Source: DATENM01 sp045807725
GTDB lineage: Bacteria > Acidobacteriota > Blastocatellia > UBA7656
Direction of reading: 5' to 3'
Length of the DNA: 64,000 nt
Assembly: GCA_045807725.1 (NCBI GenBank)
Contig: JBJMGV010000006.1
Location: 48,890 to 112,889 of the forward strand
The translations under genes and the position numbers were made by a program. This document shows, one piece after another, positions 18,643 through 27,561 of the stretch; position 1 is the first letter of the stretch; every line of letters begins with the position of its first letter. The notes below the pieces were generated by a model. It did not search any database. It saw only the letters and a program-made list of their open reading frames with translations, and had not been told where the DNA came from.

Positions 18643-19863
18643 ATGATCACGATTCAAGCATTCGACGGCGGCGAATTCGCGGCCTATCTCGCACGGCCTG
18701 CGAGCGGCAAAGGGCCGGGCATCGTGCTGATTCAGGAAATCTTCGGCGTCAACGATGTGATGCGCGACATCGCCAACCGCTACGCCGCGATGGGCTTCGT
18801 CGTGCTCTGCCCCGATCTCTTCTGGCGGCAGCAGCCGGGCATTGAGTTGACCGATCAAACCGACGCCGAATGGGCGCGCGCCTTTGAGCTTTATAAAGGA
18901 CTGGACGAAGCCAAAGCCGTAGACGACGCAGCGGCGACGATGAATGCGTTGCGCAAGCACCCGGCCTGCACAGGCAAAGTGGGCGCGGTCGGCTTCTGTC
19001 TCGGCGGCAAGCTGTCGTACCTGCTTGCCGTTCGTTATGACCCGGACTGCGCGGTAGGCTATTACGGCGTCGGCATCGAAAACGCACTCGATGAAGCAAA
19101 CAACCTGCGCGGCCCGCTGATGCTGCACATCGCCGGCAAGGATCAGTTTTGCCCGCCCGAAGCGCAGGCCAGGATTCACGCGGCGCTCGATTCGCACCCG
19201 CTGGTGACGCTCTACGATTATCCGCAGGAAGACCACGCCTTCGCGCGCGTCGGCGGCGCGCATTACAATCCCGACGCGGCGGAGCTGGCCAACCTGCGTT
19301 CGCTCGAATCCTTCGTGCGCCACCTGATCGGCGCGGCGGCGGCCCCGTCGTTTTCCGATTTATGGGACGAGCACGTCAAGCACGAGTTCTCGACCAAGCA
19401 CACCGAAGATACGCTGGCGACGATGGTCGCCGACGCTTATGTCAACCACGTGCCGGTGTTGACCGGCGGCGTCGGGCACGAGCAGTTGCGAACGTTTTAT
19501 GCCGAGCGTTTCATTCCACAGATGCCGCCCGACACGCACATGACGCCGGTGTCGCGGACTGTCGGCAGCGACCGGCTGGTTGACGAGATGGTCTTTGAGT
19601 TCACTCACACGATTAAGATGGACTGGATGTTGCCGGGCCTCGCGCCGACAGGCAAACACGTGCGCGTGCCGCTGGTCGTCATCGTTCACTTCCGCGAAGG
19701 CAAGCTCGCGCACGAGCACATCTACTGGGATCAGGCGTCTGTGCTGGCGCAACTCGGCCTGCTCGACACAGACAAGCTGCCGGTTGCCGGCGTCGAAGAA
19801 GCCGACAAGGTGCTTGATCCGAGCCTGCCTTCTAATCGCTTGATGGAGCGCGGCGATATTTGA
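18643..19863 (+). CDS. Dienelactone hydrolase fused to a SnoaL-like domain
   Basis: A 406-residue cytoplasmic enzyme. Residues 1-235 are dienelactone hydrolase (carboxymethylenebutenolidase), which opens lactones in the aromatic (beta-ketoadipate-type) pathways. The triad is visible as Cys119 (GFCLGG), Asp167 (AGKDQFCPP) and His198 (YPQEDHAF). Residues 240-395 are a SnoaL/NTF2-like domain (HVPVLTGGVGHEQLRTFYAERF, split here: HVPVLTGGVG then HEQLRTFYAERF) of the ester-cyclase/polyketide-cyclase type. Each half usually occurs as a separate protein. No aromatic-degradation neighbours are seen, so it may act on another lactone. The start has GGAG 8 nt upstream. Confidence 0.88.
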   Translation: MITIQAFDGGEFAAYLARPASGKGPGIVLIQEIFGVNDVMRDIANRYAAMGFVVLCPDLFWRQQPGIELTDQTDAEWARAFELYKGLDEAKAVDDAAATMNALRKHPACTGKVGAVGFCLGGKLSYLLAVRYDPDCAVGYYGVGIENALDEANNLRGPLMLHIAGKDQFCPPEAQARIHAALDSHPLVTLYDYPQEDHAFARVGGAHYNPDAAELANLRSLESFVRHLIGAAAAPSFSDLWDEHVKHEFSTKHTEDTLATMVADAYVNHVPVLTGGVGHEQLRTFYAERFIPQMPPDTHMTPVSRTVGSDRLVDEMVFEFTHTIKMDWMLPGLAPTGKHVRVPLVVIVHFREGKLAHEHIYWDQASVLAQLGLLDTDKLPVAGVEEADKVLDPSLPSNRLMERGDI

Positions 19864-19975
19864 ACGGCAAGTAGATGGCGATTGAGATCGAAGGCAATCG
19901 AAAAAGCCTTTTCCAAATTCCGCGCCTGAGCGCCCGCTCAAGGCCAGTTCATATGGCTTATCCTCATCCACGTCG

Positions 19976-20015
19976 CGGCTAAGCTGTGCCGAGCCGGGCA
20001 TAGCTTAGCCGTCTT
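19976..20015 (+). terminator. Candidate terminator hairpin
   Basis: A stem of about 15 bp with one mismatch (CGGCTAAGCTGTGCC with GGGCATAGCTTAGCCG, loop GAGCC), followed by the pyrimidine-rich TCTTCT. It lies about 110 bp after the dienelactone hydrolase stop. The rest of the 349-bp gap up to 20213 holds nothing else I can identify. Confidence 0.5.
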
Positions 20016-20212
20016 CTACGATCAATCAGATTCGGTCAACTTGATGGGCGTATCTAAGTCAGAATGGTGGACAGCCGCCTGCCCACATCCACTCCAGGTT
20101 ATGTAAGTCTATGTTATTTCTGGAAGCGTTATGTGATGACGCTTCTGGCCCGGCGCTTGCCGAATGCGGGACGAGGGTCTGAGACTGATGACTAACGACT
20201 GAAGAAAAAATT

Positions 20213-22159
20213 ATGAAAAAGAACTACCCCGCAAGTTCTACCTCACTGCTTCTCGCTCTGGCTCTAGTCGTGCCAATGTTGCTGACCGGCTTACAGGTTT
20301 CGCACGCCGATCAAGACCAGCGAGCCGTTACGCCAGCCCGGCGCGAGCCATCGCGGCGTCCCGCTAACGACGCGATCAAATCGAGAAAACTTTCGCCTGA
20401 CCTGGAGGTCGCCGCAACGCGGGCCGATGATGACGCGCCGGTTCGGACAATCCTACAGGTCAGAAACCCGCAGAGCGAGAACCTCAAACAGTTGCTCAAG
20501 CGCCACGGCATCCGCGTGCATCGCAAGATGAATGACCTTCAAATGATGGACGTGGAGCTGCCGAAGGCGGTGTTGAATGAACTGGCCGAAAGCGACGACG
20601 TTCAGTTCGTGTCGGCCAATCAAGAAGTCAAGGCGCTCGGCCACCTGACGACGACGACCGGCGCAGAGGCCGTGCGCAACCAGACTAGGCCCGACGGCAA
20701 GACCTACAAGCTGGACGGCACGGGCATCGGCATTGCCATCATCGATTCGGGCATAGACAAAGAACACAAAGCCATCGCCGATGGCCACGGCCTCAAAGTC
20801 AGCGTTGACTTCACCGGCCAAGACGGCACGGAGAAGGACCCTTACGGACACGGAACCCACGTGGCCGGGCTGGCGACGGGTGTCGGTAATTTTTCTAACA
20901 ATGTCTATACCGGCATTGCGCCCGGCGCGGATGTCATTAACCTGCGCGTCCTTGATTCCAATGGCGTTGGCACGGTGAGCGGCGTCCTGGCGGCGCTCAA
21001 TTGGGTGCTGGCCAACTCGGTGAGGTATAAGATTGGCGTCGTCAACATGAGCCTCGGCACGCCGGCGGTGACTTCTTACGTCAACGATCCCATCTGCATC
21101 GCCGTGCGCCGACTGGTTGATGCCGGCATCGTCGTCGTCGCGGCGGCGGGCAACGACGGCAAAGACGACAGCGGCCAGCCGGTCTACGGGCGCATTCACT
21201 CGCCCGGCATCGAGCCTTCGGCCATCACGGTCGGCTGCTCAAACAGTCTGGGCACGGATTCACGTGGCGACGACAGCGTGGCGAGCTACAGCTCGCGCGG
21301 GCCGACGCGCGGCTACTGGACGGACGCCGATGGCGTCGAGCATTACGATAATCTGGTCAAGCCTGATCTGGTCGCGCCCGGCAACAAGGTGATTCAGGCC
21401 GAAGCGAAAGAGAATTTTCTCATCGACAACTATCCGCAACTCGAAACCAACGTCTACTCCGATGACCATAAGCGGGTGATGTACCTGAGCGGCACGTCAA
21501 TGGCGGCCCCGCAGGTGGCCGGCGCGGCGGCGCTGCTGCTCCAAGTCAATCCCAAGCTGACGCCGATGATGGTCAAAGCCATCTTGATGTACACGGCGCA
21601 GCCGCTCGCCGGTTACAACCTGCTGGAGCAGGGCGCGGGCGAGCTGAACATCGAAGGCGCGGTGCGGCTGGCCAAGCTCGTTCGCACGGACCTGACGGCG
21701 ACGACGACACTCGGCTCTCCGCTGCTGACCACGGCGACGCCGCCCGTGCCGCAGACGACGATTGCCGGCTCGACCTTCACCTGGGCGCAAGGCATCATCG
21801 GTGATTACAGTTACATCACCGGCACAGACCTCATCACCAGATATCAACTCATCTTTGGACAGGGTCACTTGTTGGCCAACGCCATCCTGCTGGCGAATGG
21901 CCACCTGCTGGCCAACTCAACGCAGGTGACAAACGGCGTGCTGGTCGGCGACACGATCCTGACCAGCAACGGCTACTCGCTTGGCAATGGCACGAGCTTT
22001 CTCAACACGATGCTGTTGCTCGGTAACGGCACGCTGTTGCCCGAAGGCCACTTGCTCGCTAATGGCACAGTCCAGGGCGACGGGCATCTGCTGGCCAACC
22101 AGACTTATCAATCGCTCTCTGTTCTCGTTGACGGCGACAACACGTCATGTATGAGATAG
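20213..22159 (+). CDS. Subtilisin-like S8 serine peptidase with GHLLANG-repeat tail
   Basis: A 648-residue secreted protease. Residues 1-32 are a signal peptide. Residues 75-140 are an I9-type propeptide (TILQVRNPQSENLKQLLKR). The catalytic domain spans 165-490, with Asp178 (IIDSG), His213 (GHGTHVAG), oxyanion Asn314 (AAGND) and Ser429 (GTSMAAP). After residue about 540 the chain becomes a repetitive tail with GHLLAN four times, interspersed with VLVGDTILTSNGY-like variants. This tail is rich in Leu, Asn and Gly and resembles in style the WGxxxWG tails of other acidobacterial S8 proteases. It may be a beta-solenoid or a cell-surface segment. The start is preceded by the purine-rich GAAGAAAAAATT. 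Confidence 0.93.
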   Translation: MKKNYPASSTSLLLALALVVPMLLTGLQVSHADQDQRAVTPARREPSRRPANDAIKSRKLSPDLEVAATRADDDAPVRTILQVRNPQSENLKQLLKRHGIRVHRKMNDLQMMDVELPKAVLNELAESDDVQFVSANQEVKALGHLTTTTGAEAVRNQTRPDGKTYKLDGTGIGIAIIDSGIDKEHKAIADGHGLKVSVDFTGQDGTEKDPYGHGTHVAGLATGVGNFSNNVYTGIAPGADVINLRVLDSNGVGTVSGVLAALNWVLANSVRYKIGVVNMSLGTPAVTSYVNDPICIAVRRLVDAGIVVVAAAGNDGKDDSGQPVYGRIHSPGIEPSAITVGCSNSLGTDSRGDDSVASYSSRGPTRGYWTDADGVEHYDNLVKPDLVAPGNKVIQAEAKENFLIDNYPQLETNVYSDDHKRVMYLSGTSMAAPQVAGAAALLLQVNPKLTPMMVKAILMYTAQPLAGYNLLEQGAGELNIEGAVRLAKLVRTDLTATTTLGSPLLTTATPPVPQTTIAGSTFTWAQGIIGDYSYITGTDLITRYQLIFGQGHLLANAILLANGHLLANSTQVTNGVLVGDTILTSNGYSLGNGTSFLNTMLLLGNGTLLPEGHLLANGTVQGDGHLLANQTYQSLSVLVDGDNTSCMR

Positions 22160-22174
22160 ACAGACTAACGGCCT

Positions 22175-22210
22175 GGCCCCTGCACGCCACGAATGCGTGC
22201 AGGGGCCGCT
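22175..22210 (+). terminator. Candidate terminator hairpin after the S8 peptidase
   Basis: A perfect 13-bp stem, GGCCCCTGCACGC with GCGTGCAGGGGCC and loop CACGAAT (22175-22207), 16 bp after the peptidase stop. No strong U-tract follows, so it could also be an RNA-stabilising hairpin. Confidence 0.5.
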
Positions 22211-22255
22211 TCACATTCACGTCTGCATCAATCGAAGCCACCGAGAGGAGAAAGC

Positions 22256-23158
22256 GTGCATAGCTCAACCGAAACCCATTCCACAGCCGCGAGCACTTGC
22301 CTGTTGAAGCAGCCGCGCGCCGCGCAACGACTCCGCGCCACGGATGAAACCGAAGTGCGGCGCTTTCTTGCCGAGCGGCCCTTGCAGACGTTCGGGCTGC
22401 TCGGAATGATCAGCGATAACGGCCTGGTCAGCCCTTACAACCGGGGCGATTTTTACGCCTATCGCGGAACGGAAGGCCAGCTCGAAGGCGTCGCGCTGAT
22501 GGGCTATAACACGGTCATTGACGCCCGCAGCGAAGAGGCCATAGCGGTCTTCGCCGACCTCGCCAAGACGGTCGTCAATCCCTTCCTGATCCTCGCCCGC
22601 GAGCAACAGATTAACCGCTTCATCGAGTATTACGCCGACGCTCTGTACAAATGCACGACGATAGATCGTTACTTGCTCTACAAACACGGCAGCCCCGCCC
22701 TTGCTTGCAACCCGCTTGCGGGCGTGCGACAGGCGACGATGAAGGATTTAGAGTTCGTCGCGCGCGCTCACGCTCGCTGCGGCATCGAAGAGACCGGCAT
22801 TGACGGCCTGCAACTGGACGCCGAAGGATTCGTGTCGCGTTGCGCGCGTCGCATCGAGCACGGCAGCACATGGCTGTGGATAGAAGACGGCAAGCTCATC
22901 CTCAAGCTCGAAGTTCTCACCGCGACGCGCGAGATCGCCTACTTTGAAAGTCTCTGGGTAGACCCGCAGGAGCGCGGCAAGGGCTATGGCCTGCGGTTCG
23001 TCAATCAGGTGAGCGCACGGCTGCTGCAAACTTCAGCCGCCGTCTGCCTGCTGGCTCAGGAGAATAATCTGACGGCGCGTCGCTTGTACGAGCGGGCGGC
23101 TTACGAAGTGGTAGATACTTATCGCGTGATCTTTTGCAACCGAGACTTGAACGCTTAA
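22256..23158 (+). CDS. GNAT family N-acetyltransferase
   Basis: A 300-residue protein with a C-terminal GNAT fold. The acetyl-CoA binding motif A is visible as ESLWVDPQERGKGYGLRF (QERGKG), and the following helix and NNLTARRLYERAAYEV are typical of motif B. The N-terminal half (about 150 residues) has little obvious similarity and could give substrate choice, as in two-domain GNAT proteins. The GTG start at 22256 is chosen because GAGAGGAGAAA lies directly upstream; earlier in-frame options fall inside the terminator hairpin. The acceptor substrate is unknown. Confidence 0.85.
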   Translation: MHSSTETHSTAASTCLLKQPRAAQRLRATDETEVRRFLAERPLQTFGLLGMISDNGLVSPYNRGDFYAYRGTEGQLEGVALMGYNTVIDARSEEAIAVFADLAKTVVNPFLILAREQQINRFIEYYADALYKCTTIDRYLLYKHGSPALACNPLAGVRQATMKDLEFVARAHARCGIEETGIDGLQLDAEGFVSRCARRIEHGSTWLWIEDGKLILKLEVLTATREIAYFESLWVDPQERGKGYGLRFVNQVSARLLQTSAAVCLLAQENNLTARRLYERAAYEVVDTYRVIFCNRDLNA

Positions 23159-23211
23159 GCCGACATCATCAACGCAGACACGAGCAGGCGGCGTTTCGCT
23201 TCTGCCATCCT

Positions 23212-23886
23212 TCAGCGCCTCTCATCCTTCATCGAATTGACATCGAATTGAATGACCTCGCGGTCGAACACCTCGCTGAAGTGATGTGTGACGACAGCGG
23301 CGACTTCGCGCAGATCGAGCGCGCGGCCCACAAGGCGAGCAAGCGAAGTCACGCCACGGTCTGTGATGCCGCACGGCACAATCATCCGAAAGTAGCTTAG
23401 ATCGGTGTTGACGTTGAGCGCGAAACCGTGACTGGTGATCCAGCGCGCGATGCGAACGCCAATCGCCGCAACTTTTTCATCGCCCACCCAGACGCCGGTC
23501 AATCCCTTGATGCGCTCGCCCTTGACGCCATAATCGCTGATGGCGCGAATCAACACTTCTTCGATGTCGCGCACGTAAGCGTGAACGTCGCAACGGTCAG
23601 GCTTGAGATTGATGATGGGATAGCCGACCAGTTGGCCCGGCCCGTGGTAGGTCACGTCGCCGCCGCGCCCTGTCTCGTAGACTTCGATACCGTGCGCGGC
23701 GAGCTGCTTTTCATCGGCAAGGATATTCGCCGCGTCCGCGCCGCGCCCAAGCGTGAAGACGTGCGGGTGTTCGAGCAACAACAACTGCTCGCGGCCTTCG
23801 CCTTCGCGCAACCGTTCGACAGCGCGCTCCTGCAAACCCAACCCATCGCCGTAGGCCGTCCGTCCCAGCCAGCGCGCTTCGCACAC
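23212..23886 (-). CDS. lipB: Octanoyl-[acyl-carrier-protein] transferase LipB
   Basis: Transfers octanoate from ACP to the lipoyl domains of 2-oxoacid dehydrogenases, the first step of lipoylation. It is about 224 residues, the usual length. Conserved features are TLGRGADAAN, TGRGGDVTYHGPGQLVGYPI, the catalytic Lys138 (GDEKVAAIGVR) and Cys172 (IVPCGITDRGVTS). The start is uncertain: the frame stays open for a further 46 codons into the hairpin repeat 23890-24027, giving a spurious-looking N-terminus. GTG at 23886 gives VCEARWLGRTAYGDGL, which matches the family. The gene follows the E2 subunit it would modify. Confidence 0.93.
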   Translation of the reverse strand: MCEARWLGRTAYGDGLGLQERAVERLREGEGREQLLLLEHPHVFTLGRGADAANILADEKQLAAHGIEVYETGRGGDVTYHGPGQLVGYPIINLKPDRCDVHAYVRDIEEVLIRAISDYGVKGERIKGLTGVWVGDEKVAAIGVRIARWITSHGFALNVNTDLSYFRMIVPCGITDRGVTSLARLVGRALDLREVAAVVTHHFSEVFDREVIQFDVNSMKDERR

Positions 23887-23889
23887 GCG

Positions 23890-24027
23890 GGGGCCAGTGG
23901 TCAGTGGCCAGTGGCCAGTAGGTTGTTCGTCTACTTTAGTCAGGGTCTTGATACCTCGACGATGCGCTTGACTGCTGAATGCTCCGGCCTTCTTGCTGAC
24001 CACTGACCACTGGCCACTGACCACTGC
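23890..24027. repeat. Long hairpin of CAGTGGTCAGTGGC tandem units
   Basis: The left arm (about 23890-23921) repeats CCAGTGGTCAGTGG-type units. The right arm (about 23995-24026) carries the inverse CTGACCACTGGCCACTGACC. It lies between the E2 and lipB genes and leaves the lipB frame open, which can mislead start prediction. The same unit family forms the outer arms of the repeat at 54402-54635. Confidence 0.8.
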
Positions 24028-24028
24028 C

Positions 24029-25483
24029 TTACGACTTGTAGTCCGCCGCTTCGATCACGTCGCGCACGATGGCGAGGAACTGTTCGGCCACTGCGCCGTC
24101 AATGATGCGGTGGTCGTAGCTCATCGTCAGCAATCCGGTCTGGCGAATGGCTATCGCGTCATTGATGACGACGGGCCGTTTCTTGATGCCGCCGACGCCG
24201 AGTATGGCCACCTGCGGCTGGTTAATGATCGGCAAGCCCATCAAGCCGCCGAAGACGCCGGGATTGGTGATCGTGAACGTGCCGCCCTGCACTTCATCGG
24301 GCTTGAGCTTCTTGTTGCGGGCGCGGTCGCCGAGGTCGTTGACCGAACGCGCCAAGCCAAGCAGCGACTTGTCGTCAGCGTTGCGAATGACCGGCACGAT
24401 CAATCCCCAGTCGAGCGCCACCGCGACGCCGACATTGATGTCTTGCTTGTAGACGACCTGATCGCCCCACACAGACGAGTTGATGATGGGCCACTTCTTG
24501 ATGCCTTCGATCACCGCTTTGATGATGAACGGCAGGAACGTCAGCTTGACGCCGTCGCGTTCAAGGTATTCGCCCTTGAGCCGGTCGCGCAATCGCGCCG
24601 TCTCGGTGTAGTCCACTTCGATGACCGAGTAGACGTGTGCAGAGACGCGGTGGCTTTCGATCATTCGCTCGGCGATCTTGCGGCGCATAATCGTCATCGG
24701 CTCGATCTGCACGCGGTCGTCGTCGCTGAACGGCGGCGGGCCAACTTCGGTCGGCGCAGAGGCCGGCACGCTGAGCGCTTGCGGCGCGCGAGCGGGCGCG
24801 CTGGTCGCTTGCGGCGCAGTCTGCGCCGTTTGCGCTTGCGGAGCCGCCGTTGATGAAGTTGGAGCGGCGGCGCGATTTTCGACGTAACTCAAAATATCAT
24901 TCTTGGTCACGCGCCCGCTGATGCCCGTGCCTTGCACCTGCGAAAGATCGACGCCCTTCTCTTCGGCAATCTTGCGAACGACCGGCGACGAGCGCGTGCG
25001 GCGCAACTCTTCAATCGATGATGGCGCGGCGGCGGGCAATTGCGTATCGCTCGGCGCAGTGCCTTGCTGGTCGCCAGCGCGCGGCGCGGCAGCGGCCTCC
25101 GCTTGCGTGTCAGCCGTTGAAGCAAAGTGCGGCGCGGAATCTGAAGGCGGCGGCGCAGTCTGCACAGGTGACGCAGGTTGCGCAGGCGCGGCTTGCTCAG
25201 GCGGAGCGGGCGCGGCTTCTTGCTTAGGCGCAGCGGCTCCTGCGCCCGCGCCGTTGATAACCGCGACGACGGTGTTGACGGCGACGGTCTCGCCTTCTTT
25301 CACCTTGATCTCGGACAGCACGCCCGAAGCCGGCGCGGGAATCTCTGCGTCAACCTTATCGGTCGAAATCTCGAACAGCGGCTCGTCGCGTTTGACCGCG
25401 TCACCGACTTGCTTGAGCCAGCGAACAATCGTACCTTCCGCGATGGACTCGCCCATCTGCGGCATCTTCACCTCTTCAGCCAT
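24029..25483 (-). CDS. 2-oxoacid dehydrogenase E2, dihydrolipoyl acyltransferase
   Basis: Core acyltransferase of a pyruvate or branched-chain 2-oxoacid dehydrogenase complex, 484 residues. The lipoyl domain covers 1-77 with the modified Lys43 (EISTDKVDAEIPA). An Ala/Pro-rich linker follows to about 160. The subunit-binding domain is at 165-203 (SSPVVRKIAEEKGVDLSQV). A second Ala/Pro linker leads to the catalytic domain at 255-484 with the active-site DHRIIDGA. The start at 25483 is chosen because MAEEVKMPQMGES begins the lipoyl domain and purine-rich GAAAGAGAGAG precedes it. Upstream in-frame codons come from the hairpin repeat. Neighbours are E1 beta and lipB. Which 2-oxoacid is used cannot be settled from this subunit alone. 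Confidence 0.95.
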   Translation of the reverse strand: MAEEVKMPQMGESIAEGTIVRWLKQVGDAVKRDEPLFEISTDKVDAEIPAPASGVLSEIKVKEGETVAVNTVVAVINGAGAGAAAPKQEAAPAPPEQAAPAQPASPVQTAPPPSDSAPHFASTADTQAEAAAAPRAGDQQGTAPSDTQLPAAAPSSIEELRRTRSSPVVRKIAEEKGVDLSQVQGTGISGRVTKNDILSYVENRAAAPTSSTAAPQAQTAQTAPQATSAPARAPQALSVPASAPTEVGPPPFSDDDRVQIEPMTIMRRKIAERMIESHRVSAHVYSVIEVDYTETARLRDRLKGEYLERDGVKLTFLPFIIKAVIEGIKKWPIINSSVWGDQVVYKQDINVGVAVALDWGLIVPVIRNADDKSLLGLARSVNDLGDRARNKKLKPDEVQGGTFTITNPGVFGGLMGLPIINQPQVAILGVGGIKKRPVVINDAIAIRQTGLLTMSYDHRIIDGAVAEQFLAIVRDVIEAADYKS

Positions 25484-25496
25484 AGCTCTCTCTTTC

Positions 25497-25590
25497 TCAG
25501 TGATGAGTGACGAGTAATGAGTGATGAGCAGCAGACCGTGTTCAACGCCGCGCAGGCTCACTACTCATCACTTTCAACTCATCACACATC
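25497..25590. repeat. Long hairpin of GTGATGAGT tandem units
   Basis: The left arm (25497-25528) repeats GTGATGAGTGACGAG-like units. The right arm (25557-25590) carries the inverse CTACTCATCAC and ACTCATCACA. It fills the gap between E1 beta and E2. Confidence 0.78.
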
Positions 25591-25592
25591 AT

Positions 25593-26573
25593 TTAATAAG
25601 CTGCCAGCGAGCGCGCCGCCTTGAGCACGTCATCGACTTGCGGCAGGAAGAATTCTTCGAGTGGCGGCGCGTATGGAACCGGCGTGTCAATTGATGTAAC
25701 CCGCATTACAGGCCCGTCCAGATATTCAAACGCGCCTTCGTTGATGATGGCCGTCAACTCGCCGGCCATGCCGCCGGTGCGCGTCGCTTCGTGCAGGATG
25801 ATGACCTTGCTCGTCTTCTTCACCGATTCCAGAATCGCCTCGCGGTCAATCGGCAACAGCGTCCGCAGGTCAATGACCTCTGCGTCAATGCCTTCCTCTT
25901 CGAGCCGCGCCGCCGCATCCATCGCGGTGTAGACCATCGCGCCATAGGTGATGATCGTCAGGTCATTGCCCGCTCTGCGCACGGCAGCCTTACCGATAGG
26001 GACGATGTAATCGTCGGCAGGAACCTCTTGCTTGATCTTCGGATTGCGGTACAGCAGCTTGTGCTCGAAGAACAGCACCGGGTCTTCGTCGCGGATGGCG
26101 GCTTTAATCAAGCCCTTCGCATCATATGGCGTCGAAGGCTCGACCATCTTGAGGCCCGGCGTGTTGAGGAAGAACGACTCGACGTTCTGCGAATGGAATG
26201 GCCCGCCGTGCACGCCGCCGCCGCACGGCCCGCGCACGACCATCGGCAATCCAATGTCCTGGCGGTAGCGGCTCTTCGCCGCGTAGTTGGTAATCATATC
26301 GAAGGCGACCGAGATAAAATCGATGAACTGCATCTCGGCCACCGGGCGCATCCCCATCATCGCTGCGCCGCAAGCCGCGCCGACAATCGCGCTCTCAGAG
26401 ATGGGCGTATCAATGACGCGCTCCTCGCCGAACCTGGCGAGAAAGCCCTCGGTCATCTTGAACGCGCCGCCGTAAACGCCGATGTCTTCGCCGAGAATGA
26501 AGACGCGCTCGTCGCGCTCCATCTCTTCCCAGAGTCCTTGTCTGATCGCTTCAAGTAATGTGATCGCTGCCAT
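25593..26573 (-). CDS. 2-oxoacid dehydrogenase E1 component, beta subunit
   Basis: A 326-residue transketolase-type beta subunit that forms the thiamine-diphosphate active site together with the alpha subunit at 27562-28557. Family signatures are FILGEDIGVYGGAFK, DTPISESAIVGAACGAA, CGGGVHGGPFHSQ (with the conserved active-site His) and the C-terminal DTPVPYAPPLEEFFLP. Length and motifs fit the branched-chain or acetoin/pyruvate heterotetrameric E1 group. It is separated from its alpha subunit by two unrelated genes. The ribosome site before the ATG at 26573 is weak. Confidence 0.94.
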   Translation of the reverse strand: MAAITLLEAIRQGLWEEMERDERVFILGEDIGVYGGAFKMTEGFLARFGEERVIDTPISESAIVGAACGAAMMGMRPVAEMQFIDFISVAFDMITNYAAKSRYRQDIGLPMVVRGPCGGGVHGGPFHSQNVESFFLNTPGLKMVEPSTPYDAKGLIKAAIRDEDPVLFFEHKLLYRNPKIKQEVPADDYIVPIGKAAVRRAGNDLTIITYGAMVYTAMDAAARLEEEGIDAEVIDLRTLLPIDREAILESVKKTSKVIILHEATRTGGMAGELTAIINEGAFEYLDGPVMRVTSIDTPVPYAPPLEEFFLPQVDDVLKAARSLAAY

Positions 26574-26603
26574 AATTAAGTAGTCTGCGGCTCCGCTTCA
26601 AAT

Positions 26604-27209
26604 TCAAAATCGCAGGACGATGCCAGCCGTGACGAAGATGTTGTGCTGGCGTTTCTTCAACAGGTCAATGTCGAAGCCGAGCTTGCTGATCGTGTAATCA
26701 CGCACCTCGCCGCGCAGGCTGATGAACGGCGCGGCCTTCACGTCAACGCCGCCGCCGAGGCTGTACGCGCCGACGATCTGCGCGCCGAGATTATTCGTGC
26801 CGTTTGAATCACCCGGGTTGAGCCGCGCCAGGCCGATGCCCGCGACCGCGTACGGCGACACCTTGCCGAGCGGCAACGCTTTGAGCTTGACGCCCGGCGT
26901 GAAGAACAGCGACGAGTAGCTGCGCACCGACAGCGCGTTCGACGTGTCGAGCGTCGTCTTCGGCGTTACGGCCAGCGGGAAATCGAAATAGAGCGACGCC
27001 AGGCCGACCGTCAGAAAACGTGTCGAGTAACCGGCCTGCAAAGCGAAGCTGGTGCCGGCGCTGGCGTTGGTGATGCCGGCGCTCGGCGCGAGTGTAACTT
27101 TGCCCGGACGCATCGCGCCGATGGTCAGGCTCACTTCGTTCTGTTGCGCCGCCGCTGTCATCGCGCACAACATCATCACGGCGACCGCGCTAATCACTTT
27201 CACCTTCAC
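26604..27209 (-). CDS. Outer-membrane beta-barrel protein
   Basis: A 201-residue exported protein. The GTG at 27209 is chosen because AAGAAGGAG sits 5 nt upstream and the signal peptide VKVISAVAVMMLCAMTAAAQQ begins there. The mature part shows alternating hydrophobic strands (EVSLTIGAMRPG, VSPYAVAGIGLARL, FISLRGEVRDYTI) and ends in a final strand with terminal Phe (IFVTAGIVLRF), the usual signal for barrel insertion. It is an OmpW/OmpA-like 8-strand barrel by appearance. Its place inside the dehydrogenase operon has no obvious functional reason. Confidence 0.8.
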   Translation of the reverse strand: MKVKVISAVAVMMLCAMTAAAQQNEVSLTIGAMRPGKVTLAPSAGITNASAGTSFALQAGYSTRFLTVGLASLYFDFPLAVTPKTTLDTSNALSVRSYSSLFFTPGVKLKALPLGKVSPYAVAGIGLARLNPGDSNGTNNLGAQIVGAYSLGGGVDVKAAPFISLRGEVRDYTISKLGFDIDLLKKRQHNIFVTAGIVLRF

Positions 27210-27247
27210 GCTCACTCCTTCTTTGGCGGACAACGGCAAACGCGGCG

Positions 27248-27523
27248 TTAGCCTTCCGCGGTGGTCGGATCAATCACCTGCCTGACCTGCGAGATGCGGT
27301 TGGCCGGAAAGCCGCCGCGCGTCGCGTGCTCGCGGATCATCTCTTCGTTCGGCGCGACGTAGACGCAATAGACCTTGTCGTCGGTCACATAGCTGTGAAC
27401 CCACTGAATGCTTGGCCCCAGTTGTTGCAACACGCCGCAGGATTGCTGCGAGATGGCCCGGAGTTCTTCAGCCGACAGCTTGCCGGCATTGGGAATTTCG
27501 CGCTCGATCACATATTTCGGCAT
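27248..27523 (-). CDS. DUF4242 small protein
   Basis: A 91-residue soluble ferredoxin-like-fold protein of the DUF4242 group (MPKYVIEREIPNAGKLS, then SYVTDDKVYCVYVAPNEEMIREHA). Members of this group include a nickel-binding actinobacterial protein, but the role here is not known. The ATG at 27523 is chosen because GAGAGGAGAA precedes it. It is placed between E1 alpha and the outer-membrane barrel gene on the same strand. Confidence 0.85.
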   Translation of the reverse strand: MPKYVIEREIPNAGKLSAEELRAISQQSCGVLQQLGPSIQWVHSYVTDDKVYCVYVAPNEEMIREHATRGGFPANRISQVRQVIDPTTAEG

Positions 27524-27561
27524 AACGATTCTCCTCTCACCTTGCGCTCGTGTGGCTAACA

